Shown one piece after another: positions 12,718 to 26,747 of a DNA stretch of 64,000 nucleotides (the stretch's first letter is position 1; each line of letters opens with the position of its first letter). A model generated the notes under the pieces. That model worked only from the letters and a program-made list of their open reading frames with translations, was not told the DNA's origin and ran no database searches. A program made the translations under genes and the position numbers. Origin of the DNA: Lycium barbarum (taxonomy: Eukaryota; Streptophyta; Magnoliopsida; Solanales; Solanaceae); contig NC_083337.1 in the NCBI RefSeq assembly GCF_019175385.1, positions 42,942,938-43,006,937 on the forward strand, in the 5' to 3' direction.

Positions 12718-15299
12718 CTGCAATTGGTCAAGTTTACCAATTGTGAGTTATGAATACCAAAGTTTCAACTTAATGCATATTTGTCTACCGAAATTTTGGC
12801 AACACTTCCCCTATACATATAGCACCCCCGAGAATTCAACTCGGCTCGAAATCATCAACAACAACCCAAACAACAACATCAACAACAACAACAAACATTA
12901 GAAACACAATATGGCGCAACTAGTTCTACTTGCCGACATAATGCCATAATCTTTACTTTAACCTTGACTTTCAAACTAATCTCAACGATATCACATTCAT
13001 TATCAATCTAGATCACCACAACATTGTTTAGAAGCATTTCATATCGTTTTCCTCAAATTATACACACGATATACATAATATACAAACTTTCCGCCAAAGT
13101 CATAATTTATCCAAAACTCCTAATCTTTGGCATACGTATTCATAACATGATTCCATCTTCCAAATTTATCAATACCCATCATAATTTGCAACCTAATAAC
13201 TTCATTTTCATAATGTCGTAAAATCATACTTAAGCGACATAAGTTTCTATATTCCATTTCAAAGCAAACTCATATTGTTTTACTTTCATTTACATTGCAA
13301 ACATCACAATAACACACTAACACACTAAGCAAACTTAATTCATTTCCATTCCAACTCCAACACACCACACGGCCATGTGCTCTTTTTATCACTCCAACTC
13401 AATTCATTCCACTTTCATTCCCAAAATGCATTTCACCACAATCACAACTAGAATATAACACAAATTCAACACATTATGGCTATACAACATATACATACAC
13501 ACGGCCATACACTAATAACACACACCCACCTTGCAAACTTCCATTTCTCCATACAATCAACACATTTCTACATACTACAACACAAACAAGACTCCAAAAC
13601 ACAATAATAAGGGATGAATTCTTACCTTCTTACTCAATCTTCTTCACTTGACTATATGATCAAGTTGATGAACCAAGGGCTCCTTCCTCCAAGACAACTA
13701 CACCAAGTTGAGAAGGGACCTTGAATTAGTAGGAATTCAACAAGAGAAAAATTTTTGGAGCAAGATTTTTGGTGGTCAATTTCTATGGCCAAACCCGAAA
13801 CCCCCAATTTTTTTGCTCTTGCTTTGCTTTGTTCTTTCTCTTCTAAGCTTGTTGAATATTCCCAAGAGTATGACTCATATATTAATTCCAACACATGGGA
13901 ATTATTCATTAACTAGGTGGGTTTGGGCCTTACCATGGCCGGCCACCCCCTATTATTGGGCCCAAATTTTTCTCTTCAATTTTTCTTGGCCCAATGGATT
14001 TAAATCCTTGTTTTACAATTCCCAAAACTAATTTCCGAAATTCCAATTTTTGCCCTTAACCTTCGCCGACACTTTCACATTAATATTCTTTCACAAATAA
14101 CTCATGTGCTTGATGTAATCAATTATGACTTTATTTCATACAAGTCAAGATTATTTCCAATTTTCCAATGTGCGAAAACAAGGGATATAACAAAAACAGT
14201 CCACAAACAGCCCGTGAGCCAACAACAATATCATATACGATTTACGGTATAATCTTTCGTATTTCTCGTCCCATGATTCAGCCATGACTTCAGTAAATTT
14301 AAATATATTCTTAGAGGAGGATAATTCTTACCTTACATGCCAAGGAACATTCTTCTTCCACATTACTTCACCTTGAATAAATTCCAAATCCAACAGCACG
14401 ACAAAACGGAACAACGAGATTGAAGGAGAGAGCAAAACCCGTATGTCGTTCTTGAGATGAAATATACATCTCTTCCTTAAAATGCAACATCTGTGGCTGC
14501 TCATTAAAGAGCAGATCGTTGCTGCCCTTGGAGCAAGAAGCCCCCTTACGTTCTTCTTCAATAAGGAAATCTTTTGGTCTTGGTTTATTCTTATTTACTT
14601 GCTATATGAATTGTCCAAGTGAACTTGTGGTGGAATTCACGTATGCAGCACACCTAGGCAGCATATTTGTACTCTTTGAAGAGCAACTTAGTCTCTTTTG
14701 ATGCCACCTATTAAGTATGTGGCCCCTCCCATTATATGGCAGCCACCTCATGATTCCATGTAAGTTTTTGTAAGTGACAATTATCCATGTTATTCAATTA
14801 ATACCATAATTAATTTCTTGATCTCAATTCACTTTAATAAGAATTATTTTAATACACTTCATATACTCATTGCCATGATTATGTGACATAGCACCAGTCC
14901 ATAGTCCCTTTTGGTACACATAAAATATTATTTTCAATCATCGTCGTCACACTCTTCCATCTTAAATCATTTTGGGACTTCATTCCTCGTATACACTGAG
15001 TTCTTGATTTTCATGCTTGAATATGACCAAATCCTTTGGCTCGAGTAAATTTGCTCATATTGGATGGTTCAATTTCCTAGTCCAAAAATACGGGTTATTA
15101 TAGCTTGGACCGTATTTCATCAAATTAATTTCGAACCTCAACAAAACTTATTTTCTTAGATTTGTTTAACTTCAAATATTTATAACACATCTGTACCATT
15201 ACTACAACCACCCCCAAGCTTGGGAGGATAACCTCGTTTTCGTTACTAATATCATTTAACTCGCACGCTTTTCAACGCATGAAAATACGGGATGTAACA

Positions 15300-18200
15300 T
15301 CCTTCCCCCCTTTAGAACATTCGTCCTCGAATCTTAAACTAGTCCTGCGCTCCCAATACATCCTTAAATGTTCTTTTCTTGGATTATGCTCTTCACATGC
15401 CTCTTGTTACCTGTAGACCCTTCGCAGATTCTACGAGTAAAATGAAATTTCCCTTGGTGTAGCATTATTTCACTTCAATAACCTTACATTACTCACCTGT
15501 TACAGCCCATCTTCTGGACTCTTCGGCATCATGTATCACTTCTCGACTTTAACTGTCACTTTACCGTTTTTGCCCTTATCTTGATCTTTAGAGTTTGCTA
15601 TCAAGTAGCATTGGAGTTTCCTCAGTACTAATTCTATCTCGGTAATTTGGCTCAAGCCGTCTTACACCTTTCCTTAATGTGTCCAAAATATCACAACCGC
15701 ATTGTTATTACTTAATCCTTACTCTTCCTATCAAGTACTCACTTGGTCTCATTCTTAGCATACAAATATTCGTAGACTGCATAACTATTCCTATACAACT
15801 TGTATAAAGTATATCCAATCTTAGTTATAGTCTTTCCTTCTCCTAGTTCATTCTGCTCTACATATCTTATTTGTACTGAAACTCACTTGCAGTCTATCTT
15901 CTCGTACTCCTTTCCCTTCCTTTACTTACCATTCAATTTTTTCATATTCTACTATAGGAGATTCCTAATCCCTTCTTCTTTGCTACTTATCAATCACAAT
16001 ATCCTTAGCAAGCTACCCCATTGCCAACGTCTCAACCTTCAATCCACTATAGCATTTCTATTCTTTATAATATCTCTTAAGTTACTCATTACCATTTTCT
16101 TGTCGTATTCTTCCTTTTCATAAGCATCCACTTTCTAATGTCATATTATCCAAGATCTTTATAAATAATTCTCAGCACAGTCTCAAATATCATCCTGACT
16201 TCTATCCGTTTATTGCTGGCTTTCAAATCTTACTAACTTGTTTCAGTAAGGGATCTCACTTGAAGTTTAGGTATCCACATTAAATGTATTGCAGTGTCAG
16301 TTGTTTTTATCTTACACTTGCATTTCTCTCATCCGCTTCCCCCCTTTTGGATGTACCTACCTCATTATCTATTTATATTCTGCTCTATGTCCCCATTTCA
16401 AATTTTCAATTTCATATTATTGTTTTTCCAATACATTTGGTATACTACACCATATCCATGTCTTTTCTTTATCAGTTATAACTTAGATTACCCATGTACG
16501 AAACCTTAACACAATCACGAGGCGATGGGAACTTTTCTATGTGTGGTACAAAATCTCATCTAGCCATTTTATACTCAAGTAGTGCAACCCATGTAGGAAC
16601 TCATCTAAGGCCACATTCCACTTACTCCAATTCGTATTTAATCAGTACTTATAGTCGTTCCAAATGCTCAATTGGTTAGCACTTATATTCTGATGATAAG
16701 TGTCCAAAGTTCTCTTGTAGTATTATCTTTATCCCAACGGATATCATCTGTTTCCTCTAATAAATTTACAATACATTATTTGTTCCTTAGGTCTACAGTC
16801 TTTGTTCTTTATGGATTTCACTATTTCCGAGGTGAAGTCATATATAAGCAGCACCCTTTTATGCCTTATGCCCTTTCACCCTTGTTGTGTACTCGACACT
16901 AACTTCTAACTTATTCAAAATCATACCAAATTCGTCTTAATAATGGTCTTATCTTACCACCTTGTCATCGTACTGCACCCTTAAGTTCGTAACTATATAT
17001 TTTCCTTTGTATTTTATGCTCGTACTCAATTGATTATGTCTATCTTGGGTGCATCCTTTAGTATTCCTTTTGTTTCTCCAGTCTATGTCCATCTTTTATT
17101 CTGTGCACGAGGAATCTCATGCTACCCCTGTATCCTTCGGAACACACCACTCCTGCATAATCCCTTTCACTTTTTCAAAGTGTATTCTGTTCATCCCTAT
17201 TTGTTCATACTATCCCAGTCATTTTCTGGCACTCATTCTGCTTCGTTGCTCATATTTTGGTAGTTTGGTTTTTCGCAACTCTGTCACTTGTATTGCTCGT
17301 GTTCTCGGCTATACATGCCGTAACCAATTACTGCACTGTTATCTCGCTAGCTTCCCTCTTATTTCCTTCTTTCGATTAACTCCTTCTTTCCTTGTGCTCT
17401 CTTTCATTTCCGTCATCGCATAATCTTTATTCTGAACTTTCTCGATAGAACTTTATAAGGCTATCTCATTCGTTCTATACACTGCCTTTCCATTTCGCAT
17501 TTGCGTTTATACTTTAGTCACATAGATCACGTCATATCTTTTAGTCACTTCCTCACCGGGCTTTACTCATTCTCATAACAATCCTTATGGTATTCACATT
17601 ACATCCTGTTCGTAATCTATCCTACAACGTAACACTTCTTACTTTTATTCACGATTCTTACTATGTTTTAATTACACTCTGTGGAGTAGGCGTATTTAAC
17701 CCTTCACCCTTTCTGATCAATCTTATCCTTAATATCTCACAAGCTGTCTTATCAATACCTTCATAATTTGTCATAATTCTTTCTCCTCCGTACTTCTATC
17801 TCAATCATACTATTACTCCTTTTAACTGTAAACTCGTCGTAATTTATCCGTACTTATCAGTTCACTCGATACCTCAATAAAATGTTTTGTTAAGATTTTC
17901 CACCTTTTTCTAAATCATCCTTTAGTATCACAAGCCCTTCCAAATTATCCTAGCATCTCATCAACAACGCGTGAAACACATGATCCTAGACAGCCTACAA
18001 GTTTGAGTTTTCCTTCCACAAATTCCATCTCCAATTAGTTGATTAAAAACTAATAAACTCAAGGACATGATGAAATGCTACCTCGAGAACACACGAACAC
18101 TCCCACTCCAAGGTTACATCACCATGAAGCATCCTCCGAAACTACACAAGAAGAACTAGAATCTGACAAGCACAACGAGACTTCTATTGCTTAATTCACA

Positions 18201-19155
18201 CAGTTTACCCTCATATTTTTTTTTGGGCCATGAACGAACTATTTGGTTCACAAACTACTTGCTGTATACTTTGTACTCTTCCAATAAAGTGAAACTTAAG
18301 TGCTGGACATTTTCGCCGTACAACATGAGCCTTTTTCTAAGGAAAAATGTTGTTGGATGGTATTCTGGTCCGTTCAAATGAATTCCAAACTTTGCTACTC
18401 ATATATGCCTTTTCGGAAAAAAAAATTCCAAATAAGAATGGTGCCTCTTATAGATGACATGGAGGGTATATCTTAATGATTTAGTCTAACATAATAAATT
18501 TTCCCTATCGGTATCGACTTTCACGACATATTATGAACTTATACCTCATTCTCTTCTTTTTCTATTTCTGGAAAATTTGAGCAGAGTTTCCTCTGTACTT
18601 CTTACTATCCCAAAACCTGCACGCAGGAAATACCAACAATGCCTCACAGGGCCAACATATATACGCATATATGATATCGTATCATAGCCACACAGGGCTC
18701 CCAATTTCCAGTAAAAAGTATAAGGATGTTAAAACTTACCTCATATATCACACCTCGAGACGTACTTGATCCTTTAGCGATATGTCCTGTTATACCTTCC
18801 TATCTACCTCCCCTTTCATTCTTCAACTTTACATTTCAATCATACTTCAATATTCTTACCTTATCCGACATGCATCTTTCGCACCGTTGCTTACCTGTGT
18901 ACTTTGTAGCTTCCAATATCATCAGTCACTTTCTCCTGTCGATGCTGTTCTTCAGCTAAAATCAAGGGTTAGTATAAGGAATTTCATTTCCTATGGCTGG
19001 GCTCTATCGCACGATCTTAGATATGAAAGAGAGGTAACATCCTAAATGTCCTGCAGCTTCATGTTTATAGATGTGGTGACGACAAACCGATAAACAGGAC
19101 TCTACTAGACACGGTCTGTAGACACTCCGAGGATTAACTGCTCTGATACCACTTT
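15300..19155 (-). mobile_element. INT2, non-coding internal region of LARD-like element
   Basis: Full-length copy (3856 bp) aligning throughout with INT1. Purine tract at 15300-15313, pre-PPT hairpin at 15317-15336, PBS at 19140-19151. The best uninterrupted reference copy for the internal region. The leader stem-loop near 19065-19100 has small changes that weaken it. Confidence 0.88.
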
Positions 19156-22100
19156 TGTCACGACCCGACCCCGTTGGCCGTGACTAGTGCCCGAGTTGGG
19201 CACTCGTATACATATCTGTTAGACATAGGCAAACTAAAACTAAACATAATCTGGAAGCTTGCTAAAACATAAAGTTATCTCAGAACATCACATACATATA
19301 TCAAGGCAACCTGTCTCCTGAGGAGTCACAACCATCAAAAGATAACATAGTACACAAGCCGACAAGGCTGTCATAACGTATGGGAACGTCCCAACTATAC
19401 ATACGCAAGCCGACAAGGCTGCCACTACATACAACATCCCAAAATATGTATGTACGCAAGCCGAAAAGGTGCTACTACGAATGGGAACGTCCCAAAATGC
19501 AAGTCATGCTAACACAACCGAACAACATCTATATACAACCCACACATATGTCTACAGACCTCTAAGAGTATCGGTAGCGAAATATGACGGGACAGGGCCC
19601 CGCCGTACCCCTGGATAAACATATACATATACATCATAAGGTTTGAACCAAAAGTCTAGACTCCGGAACAACGGAGCTCTCCAAAACAGTTGAGTAGAAG
19701 TCCTATGTTGAGGGGTCACCAAACTGACTATCTGTACCTGCGAGCATGAAACGCAGCCCCCCGATGAAAGGGGGTCAGTATGGAATATGTACTGAGTATA
19801 TAAAGCATGAAATACAATAAGAAAGATCATAGCTGAAGTAGAGATTACCAGAAACAAGTATAATAATCAAGAAATCACTGTACCTATGCCTTACAAAACA
19901 AAATCATGCATATCATTATCATATACCGTACCCGGCCCATTATGGGACTCGGTTCCACAATCATATCATCATATTATCATATACATATACCGTACCCGAC
20001 CCTCTAGTGAGGGACTCGGTGAATAAAGTCGTGTACACACGTATACCATACCCGACCCATCATGGGATTCTGTGCCATAGTCATATCATCGTATCATCAC
20101 ATCATCATATCATTATATCATCATATAACGTACCCGGCCCTCTAGTGAGGGACTCGGTGAATAATGTAGTGAAACTGTGCACGATAACATACCCGGCCCG
20201 GGACTCGGTGAAAGACGTAATGACAGCATGCACGAGCAGAGTAGTGAGTGACCATGTACAAACCAAGTCATCATCTGAGGCTTAATAGAATAAGTAAATT
20301 AAACCAATGTCAAGTATCACTCAAATATTGTTATGGATTATGTCAAATGGAACTTCGGGAATCATAGACACATATCAAGCTAACATGAAATAGCTTATGG
20401 AATTCAAGGACTCAATAGAATGAGCAGAATATCTAACACTCGAGTATCAAAGGTGATAGTCATGTTAAGTATCATTTAAATGTCATTATTGACTATATCA
20501 ATAGAGCCTTGGGAATCATAGACATGTAGCAAGGTAATATGAAATAGCTTATAGAAGTCGAGGACGTTAGTCATCGTAGAGTTTTTAAGAATAGGAGCTT
20601 ATATATATCGACTACTATCCAACGTATGGAAAACTTGAGAGGCAAGCTCAATCATGTTAAGAGTTGTAACATCAAGAAGTGAATAGGAATCATCAATCAC
20701 ACTTGAAACTTATGAATAGAATTACCCCAAAGCTCATATCATACATCACTTATATCTAAGACATGCCAAAAGAAAGAAGGGACAGCTTTACATACCTGTT
20801 AGAGGTTATTCGTAATCACGTTCGCTTCGCCGCCCCTTTAGCCTATTTAATATAAAAGTAACGCTATCGTTAGTAAACTATACTTTCTAGTTCGTAAATC
20901 TGTAGCCCATCGCTTATAGAACTCATTCTTTAACTTATACTTTCTTGATCGGGGTTTTTCATTAGTTAGGGACTTAACGGAAATCGGGCAGCATTTCCCC
21001 TACATATTCAACAAAACCTGAGAATTTAACTCGGCCAAATCCTCAACAACAACACCAACAACCATATAATTAAGTCATTTCTCAAGGGTCCCCATCATTA
21101 ACAATTCGAGAGTAGGATCAAAACAGCCCCTATATACACAATATACCATTATGCCTTATAACTTCTCCTTCTCCATAAATATGTAAATACATCAATCAAA
21201 ATTTCAACAACAATATAATAAAATATGTTCCAACAATTATAGTCATAAATATCTCAAGAACACCTTCAAAACAGTCCACAAACAGCCCGTGAGCCAACAA
21301 CAATATCATATACGATTTACGGTATAATCTTTCGTATTTCTCGTCCCATGATTCAGGCATGACTTCAGTAAATTTAAATATACTTAGAGGAGGATAATTC
21401 ATACCTTACATGCCAGGGAACACTCTTCTTCCACATTACTTCACCTTGAATAAATTCCAAATCCAACAGCACGACAAAACGGAACAACGAGATTGAAGTA
21501 GAGAGCAAAACCCGTATGTCGTTCTTGAGACGAAATATACATCTCTTCCTTAAAATGCAACATCCGTGGCAGCTCATTAAAGAGCAGATCGTTGCTGCCC
21601 TTGGAGCAAGCAGCCCCCCTACGTTCTTCTTCAACAAGGAAATCTTTTGGTCTTGGTTTATTCTTATTTACTTGCTATATGAATTGTCCAAGTGAACTTG
21701 TGGTGGAATTCACGTATGCAGCACACCTAGGCAGCATATTTGTACTCTTTGAAGAGCAACTTAGTCTCTTTTGATGCCACCTATTAAGTATGTGGCCCCT
21801 CCCATTATATGGCTGCCACCTCATGATTCCATGTAAGTTTTTGTATGTGACAATTATCCATGTTATTCAATTAATACCATAATTAATTTCTTGATCTCAA
21901 TTCACTTTAATAAGAATTATTTTAATACACTTCATATACTCATTGCCATGATTATGCGACATAGCACCAGTCCATAGTCCCTTTTGGTACACATAAAATA
22001 TTATTTTCAATCATCGTCGTCATACTCTTCCATCTTAAATCATTTCGGGACTTCATTCCTCGTATACACTGAGTTCCTGATTTTCATGCTTGAATATGAC

Positions 22101-22372
22101 CAAATCCCTTGGCTCGAGTAAATTTGCTCATATTGGATGGTTCAATTTCCTAGTCCAAAAATACGGGTTATTATAGCTTGGACCGTATTTCATCAAATAA
22201 ATTTCGAACCTCGACAAAACTTATTTTCTTAGATTTCTTTAACTTCAAATATTTATAACACATCTGTACCATTACTACAACCACCCACAAGCTTGGGAGG
22301 ATAACCTCATTTTTGTTATTAATATCATTTAACTCGCACGCTTTTCAACGCATGAAAATACGGGATGTAACA
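19156..22372 (-). mobile_element. LTR2, complete LARD LTR (3217 bp)
   Basis: The only fully uninterrupted LTR besides LTR4. Minus-strand order: 5' TGTTACATCCC, TATA-like box (about 21803-21810), 87-codon sense ORF (21374-21637), donor-like AAG/GTATG (about 21402), donor 2 CAG/GTATG (20795/20796), five CCGAGTCCC-type inverted repeats (about 19925-20211), stem-loop triplet (19736-19809), AAGCCGACAAGGCT modules (about 19355-19465), GTGACA end. Confidence 0.92.
19925..20211 (-). repeat. Array of five CCGAGTCCC / GGGCCGGGTA inverted-repeat modules
   Basis: Each module on the minus strand starts ACCGAGTCCC (or a variant) and ends GGG(C/T)CGGGTA, with a variable middle that is self-complementary: CCCATAATGGG, CCCTCACTAGAGGG, CCCATGATGGG, CCCTCACTAGAGGG, CCCGGG. 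Spacing is irregular, about 50-90 bp. Related modules occur in families B, C and element 1. Confidence 0.6.
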
Positions 22373-23380
22373 TCCTTCTCCCCTTTAGAACACTCGTCCT
22401 CGAATCTTAAACTAGTCCTGCGCTCCCACTACATCCTTAAATGTTCTTTTATTGGATTATGCTCTTCACATGCCTCTTGTAACCTGTAGACCCTTTGCAG
22501 ATTCTATGAGTAAAATTAAATTTCCCTTGGTGTAGCATTATTTCACTTCAATAACCTTACATTGCTCAGCTGTTACAGCCCATCTTCTGGACTCTTCGGC
22601 ATCATGTATCACTTCTCGACTTTAACTGTCACTTTACCCTTTTTGCCCTTATGTTGATCTTTAGAGTTGGCTATCAAGTAGCGTTGGAGTTTCCTCAGTA
22701 CTAATTCTATCTCGGTATTTTGGCTCAAAACGTCTTACAGCTTTCCTTAATGTGTCCAAAATATCACAACCGCATTGTTATTACTGAATCCTTACTCTTC
22801 CTATCAAGTACTCACTTGGTCTCATTCTTAGCATACCAATATTCGTAGACTGCATAACTATTCCTATACAACTTGTATAGAGTATATCCAATCTTGGTCA
22901 TAGTCTTTCCTTCTCCTAGTTCATTCTGCTCTACATATCTTATTTGTACTGAAACTCACTTGTTGTCTATCTTGTCGTACTCCTTTCCCTTCCTTTACTT
23001 ACCATTCAATTTTTTCATATTCTACTATAGGAGATTCCTTATCCCTTCTTCTTTGCTACTTATCAGTCACAATATCCTTAGCAAGCAACCCCATTGCCAA
23101 CGTTTCAACCTTCAATCCAGTACAGCATTTCTATTCTTTATAATATCTCTTAAGTTACTCGTTACCATTTTCTTGTCGTATTCTTCCTTTTCATAAGCAT
23201 CCACTTTCTAATGTCATATTATCCAAGATCTTTATAAATAATTCTCAGCAGTGTCTCAAATATCATCCTGACTTCTATACGTTTATTGCTGGCTTTCAAA
23301 TCTTACTAACTTGTTTCAGCAAGGGATCTCACTTGAAGTTTAGGTATCCATATTAAATGTATTGCAGTGTTAGTTGTTTT

Positions 23381-26300
23381 TGTTAGACCCCGTATTTTAT
23401 ACGTCGAGTTATTCGCGGAGGAATCGACGTGAGATAGAAACCTCGGATTTTTAATTTCTAAACTAGAACTAATCGGTTATAAATTTTACTTAGTATAAAA
23501 ATGTTATTGGAGATTAGGAATTACTTAATTGTGGTGTTAAGTAAAAATTTGTGACAATAATGAGTCAACAAGAGCATCAATGTCCAAGGTAAAAGGATGA
23601 CTCAAAGTCATCTAAAATAAGGCTAATGGAAGGCATACAAATATGCAAATATATGTTGATTCATCCACTACATTTTCAATATATTGTGGACAATTAAATT
23701 GGAATAAATATGCATGTTACATTCGGCCATAGGACTGAAATTTGGAGAAGAAAAAGTTAGCCATGCGATTGAATAATGAAGCATCCACTACTTTATGAAA
23801 GTATACATTATTTTGTGAAGACATAACATGGTAGAGGGATCATTTCACATTAAAAATTGATCATTCATCTTGGTATGATTACAAAGGACAAAGGGTGGTG
23901 TATGAATCATTCAACACACTTACAATTGTCTTGTAAATAATTGAAAAGAAAGAAGAAGGAGACAAAGGGGGGTGTTCGGCCAAGGAGTCTACCCGAAAGT
24001 TGAGGGGAAAAAATTAGAAACTTTTAAGTGTAAAGTTAATGGAATGACTCATGCCATAAGTGGAGCATGTGCCAACTTTTATGCATCAAAGTTGAACAAA
24101 ATATTGACCAAGAAATCAGCCATCACAATTCATTTCAACTACACAACACAAAGAAAGAAAAACCTAAACCTAGTGAGAGAAAGAATTCGGCCACCTTGGC
24201 TGATTTTGAGGTCTTTGAGTCTTGATCCAAAAATTATTTTCCAAGGTGTTTCAACCCTTTAGAAGGTCCCTAGAACGTATGTGTGAATATAAGTTTTATG
24301 CATGAAATAAGGTGTGTTGATGTTGGAACATGATAATAACCATGAGGTTATAGGTGTTGATGTTGAAGTATGGTTGTAACTTGATGAACATGAATCGCAT
24401 GCATAAAATCATGAACGTTGGTGTTGGAATGTTGTGGTGACCAAGGGGAATGTTTTGGTGGAATTAATGAACTAATTTTCTTTAATAAATATGGATGTTA
24501 CTATCATAGATCTCATGGTAAAAATAATGAAAAGAATTGGAAGGTTAAAGGTGAAGTTGTGTTAGTATGAAAATAAAGTGAATCTATGATTTTATGTGAG
24601 TGATGTTGAAGCATGTTGAAACTGTGTGTGGACTGTTTTGTGAGGAAGTTAGTGAACTGTTTTTACTTGATATTTTGATTGTTATTATCATGAAATTTAT
24701 GATGGAAATGAAGGTGTTTAATGGTTGGAGTTGAAACTAAAGTCGTTTGTGAGTTGTTGTAAGGATTATAGAAATGACGATATAGCTTAGTTGCGTATGA
24801 ATTGATGTTGTACTTGTCATGTGGATAGCTGGTCATAACTTACTGAAATTATATGAAAAGAATACATGAAATAATGTTTAAAAATCGTATGTGTTTGTCT
24901 TAGTATGTTCGTAAACCTTTGCAAGAATTCCGAACATTGCTATGTTGTCGGTTTGGGACTGTTTTGGATGTGTTGTTGGTTAGGGACTGTTTTGGACTTG
25001 TGTTTTCATTAAGTTGGAAAGACTAATTATAAGTTAATAGTATACATCATATTGCATGTTGGATGGGCTGTTATAAGTTGTTACATGCAAACGTTAAGGC
25101 TACAAACTATTAGAAGTAACTTGAGAATGTCGTAGCCGTATGTGAATCGTTGTTGCATGTTATGAATGTGGGCTGTTTGGAATGTTTTGTGGGCTGTCCG
25201 GATTGGTATTGAACACATAATTATTGATGTTGGATTGGTTGTGTGTGGTTGGTTTGGATACAAGAGAAAACGTCGTCTAAACATCTAGAAAGGAGTTACT
25301 AACGTTAGAATACGTTTTGAATCTCCCCGTAACTTAAACGTAGTTGTTGGCACCTTAATATAGGTCGAATTATTATTGGGAAGCGTATACATACTGTGTG
25401 ACGAATAAGCTCAAAAGGTATGTGAAGCTAACCCTTCTCTCTTTTGGCATGATCGTTGTGAAATGAATATACCATATATATACGATTCCAAAGGAAATTC
25501 CTATTCCTAGAGCCACTAGGATGGCTATTTATCTTGATTCCCATAATTTATGTTTTGGTTCATATATATTGATATATACACATGATTTCAAAGTTCCATT
25601 TTGATATAATCCACAGGGACGTCCGAAAGGTATATGAGATGACTATTATTTGAAATTTGCGAACGATGGTTTGTGTTGACTATTCTATTGAGTCCATAAA
25701 AAATGTTTTAAATAGCATATAGTTTCTCACTACTCTGCTCGTGCATATCTCATTATATCTTTCACCGAGTCCCGAGCCGGGTATGTTATCGTGCACACTT
25801 CCACTGCATTGTTCGTCGAGTTCCTCATTAAAGGGCCGGGTACAATATATATGTATATATTCTGGAGTTATGCTGTGTTATGGTGTTATGCTGTGTTATG
25901 ATGTTATGCTGTGTTACGGAGTTATGATGTGTTACGGAGTTATATTATATTCTGGAGTATGCTGTGTTATGGCGCCAGAGACGGGGTGGCGACCATGTTC
26001 ACCGAGTCCCATAATGGGGCCGGATATAATATATGATAATGACATGCATCATTATGTTTAGAAAGCAAGCATTTGGTATTCTGATTATTGTACCAATTTT
26101 CTGTACCCCTTATTTCAGTTATAATCCTGTTTACTATATTTCATGCTTTACATGCTCAGTACATATTCCGTACTGACCCCCTTTCTTCGGGGGGCTGCGT
26201 TTCATGCCCGCAGGTGCAGATACTCGTTTTGGTGATCCGACAGCTTAAGATTTCCCTTATGCTATTTTGGAGAGTTCCGTTGTTCCGGAGCCTAGACTGT

Positions 26301-26688
26301 GGTATAGACCCTTTTGATCTAAATATATGCATATGTTGTTTAAGGGTACGACGGGGCCCTGTCCCGTCATATTTTTACTGTTGAAACTCTTAGAGGTCTG
26401 TGGACATGTGTGTGGGTCGTATTCAGACGTGATCAGTTGTGCGTGTGTTATCAGTATGCTTATTCTATCATGGTAGCAGCCTCGCCGGCTTGCAAATATT
26501 ATCATGTTGTGGTAGCAGCCTTGTCGGCTTGCATTTATTTGAATATTTATGTGGCTGTTCTGAGACCATGGTTTGGTCGTTATATGATCCATATTGAATT
26601 TGTTGTGAAATGAACATATGGCTAAAGAGTATGTATACGGGTGTCCAGGTCGGGCACCTGTCACGGCCTACCGGGTTGGGTCGTGACA
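23381..26688 (+). mobile_element. 5' LTR of element 1 (3308 bp)
   Basis: Starts TGTTAGACCCC, ends GTCGTGACA. It is 124 bp shorter than the 3' LTR, almost wholly because 123 bp corresponding to 32789-32911 are missing at the junction 24278/24279. The lost part includes the donor-like AAG/GTAAG. Otherwise the two LTRs align along their length with scattered substitutions. Second donor AAAAG/GTATG at 25417/25418; hairpin modules AGCCTTGTCGGCT near 26486-26540. Confidence 0.92.
26142..26218 (+). other. Tandem stem-loop triplet (element 1, 5' LTR)
   Basis: CAGTAC/GTACTG, CCCCC/GGGGG around TTTCTTC, and CTGCG/CGCAG, adjacent and all fully paired. A fourth, GACGGG/CCCGTC, follows at about 26350-26368. 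The 3' LTR copy is at 34774-34849, where the first stem has one change (GTGCTG). Confidence 0.62.
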
Positions 26689-26692
26689 AAAG

Positions 26693-26704
26693 TTGTATCA
26701 GAGC
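26693..26704 (+). other. Primer binding site of element 1
   Basis: TTGTATCAGAGC, the iMet-type PBS with one mismatch (second base G to T), four bases after the LTR end. Confidence 0.9.
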
Positions 26705-26747
26705 AGTTCATCCTCGGAGTGTCTACAGACCGTGTCTAGTAGAGTCT

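Larger units (their letters stand above)
11153..14192 (-). mobile_element. Solo LTR, family C (3040 bp), with TSD AAAAC
   Basis: The plus strand starts TGTCACGACCC and ends GGATATAACA. The duplication AAAAC is at 11148-11152 and 14193-14197. The LTR 5' end, TGTTATATCCC on minus, matches the start of element 2's LTRs, and parts of the body are similar too, so C is a distant relative of element 2. It carries a stem-loop triplet, a donor-like site (minus, 13625/13626) and a well-preserved candidate exon (12667-12717). Confidence 0.94.
5609..15299 (-). mobile_element. LTR1 of LARD-like array, split by three insertions
   Basis: The LTR 3' end is TGTCACGACC on the plus strand at 5609 and its 5' end is TGTAACA ending at 15299. 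Removing the solo LTR at 6454-8319, the LTR fragment at about 9213-10758 and the solo LTR at 11153-14192 leaves about 3.2 kb, matching LTR2. The LTR-proximal part has repeated hairpin modules of the type AAGCCGACAAGGCT (about 5809-5935) and the stem-loop triplet at 6190-6263. Confidence 0.9.

Noticed and set aside
23948..24262. 96-codon frame in the 5' LTR of element 1 as a host gene exon.
   Set aside because: Lies wholly inside the LTR; the 3' LTR counterpart has a stop early (near 32590).
26257..26664. Minus-strand frames of 73-139 codons in the U5 of element 1 (also 34878-35322).
   Set aside because: Opposite to the element and overlapping several structural modules; present because the two LTRs are copies.
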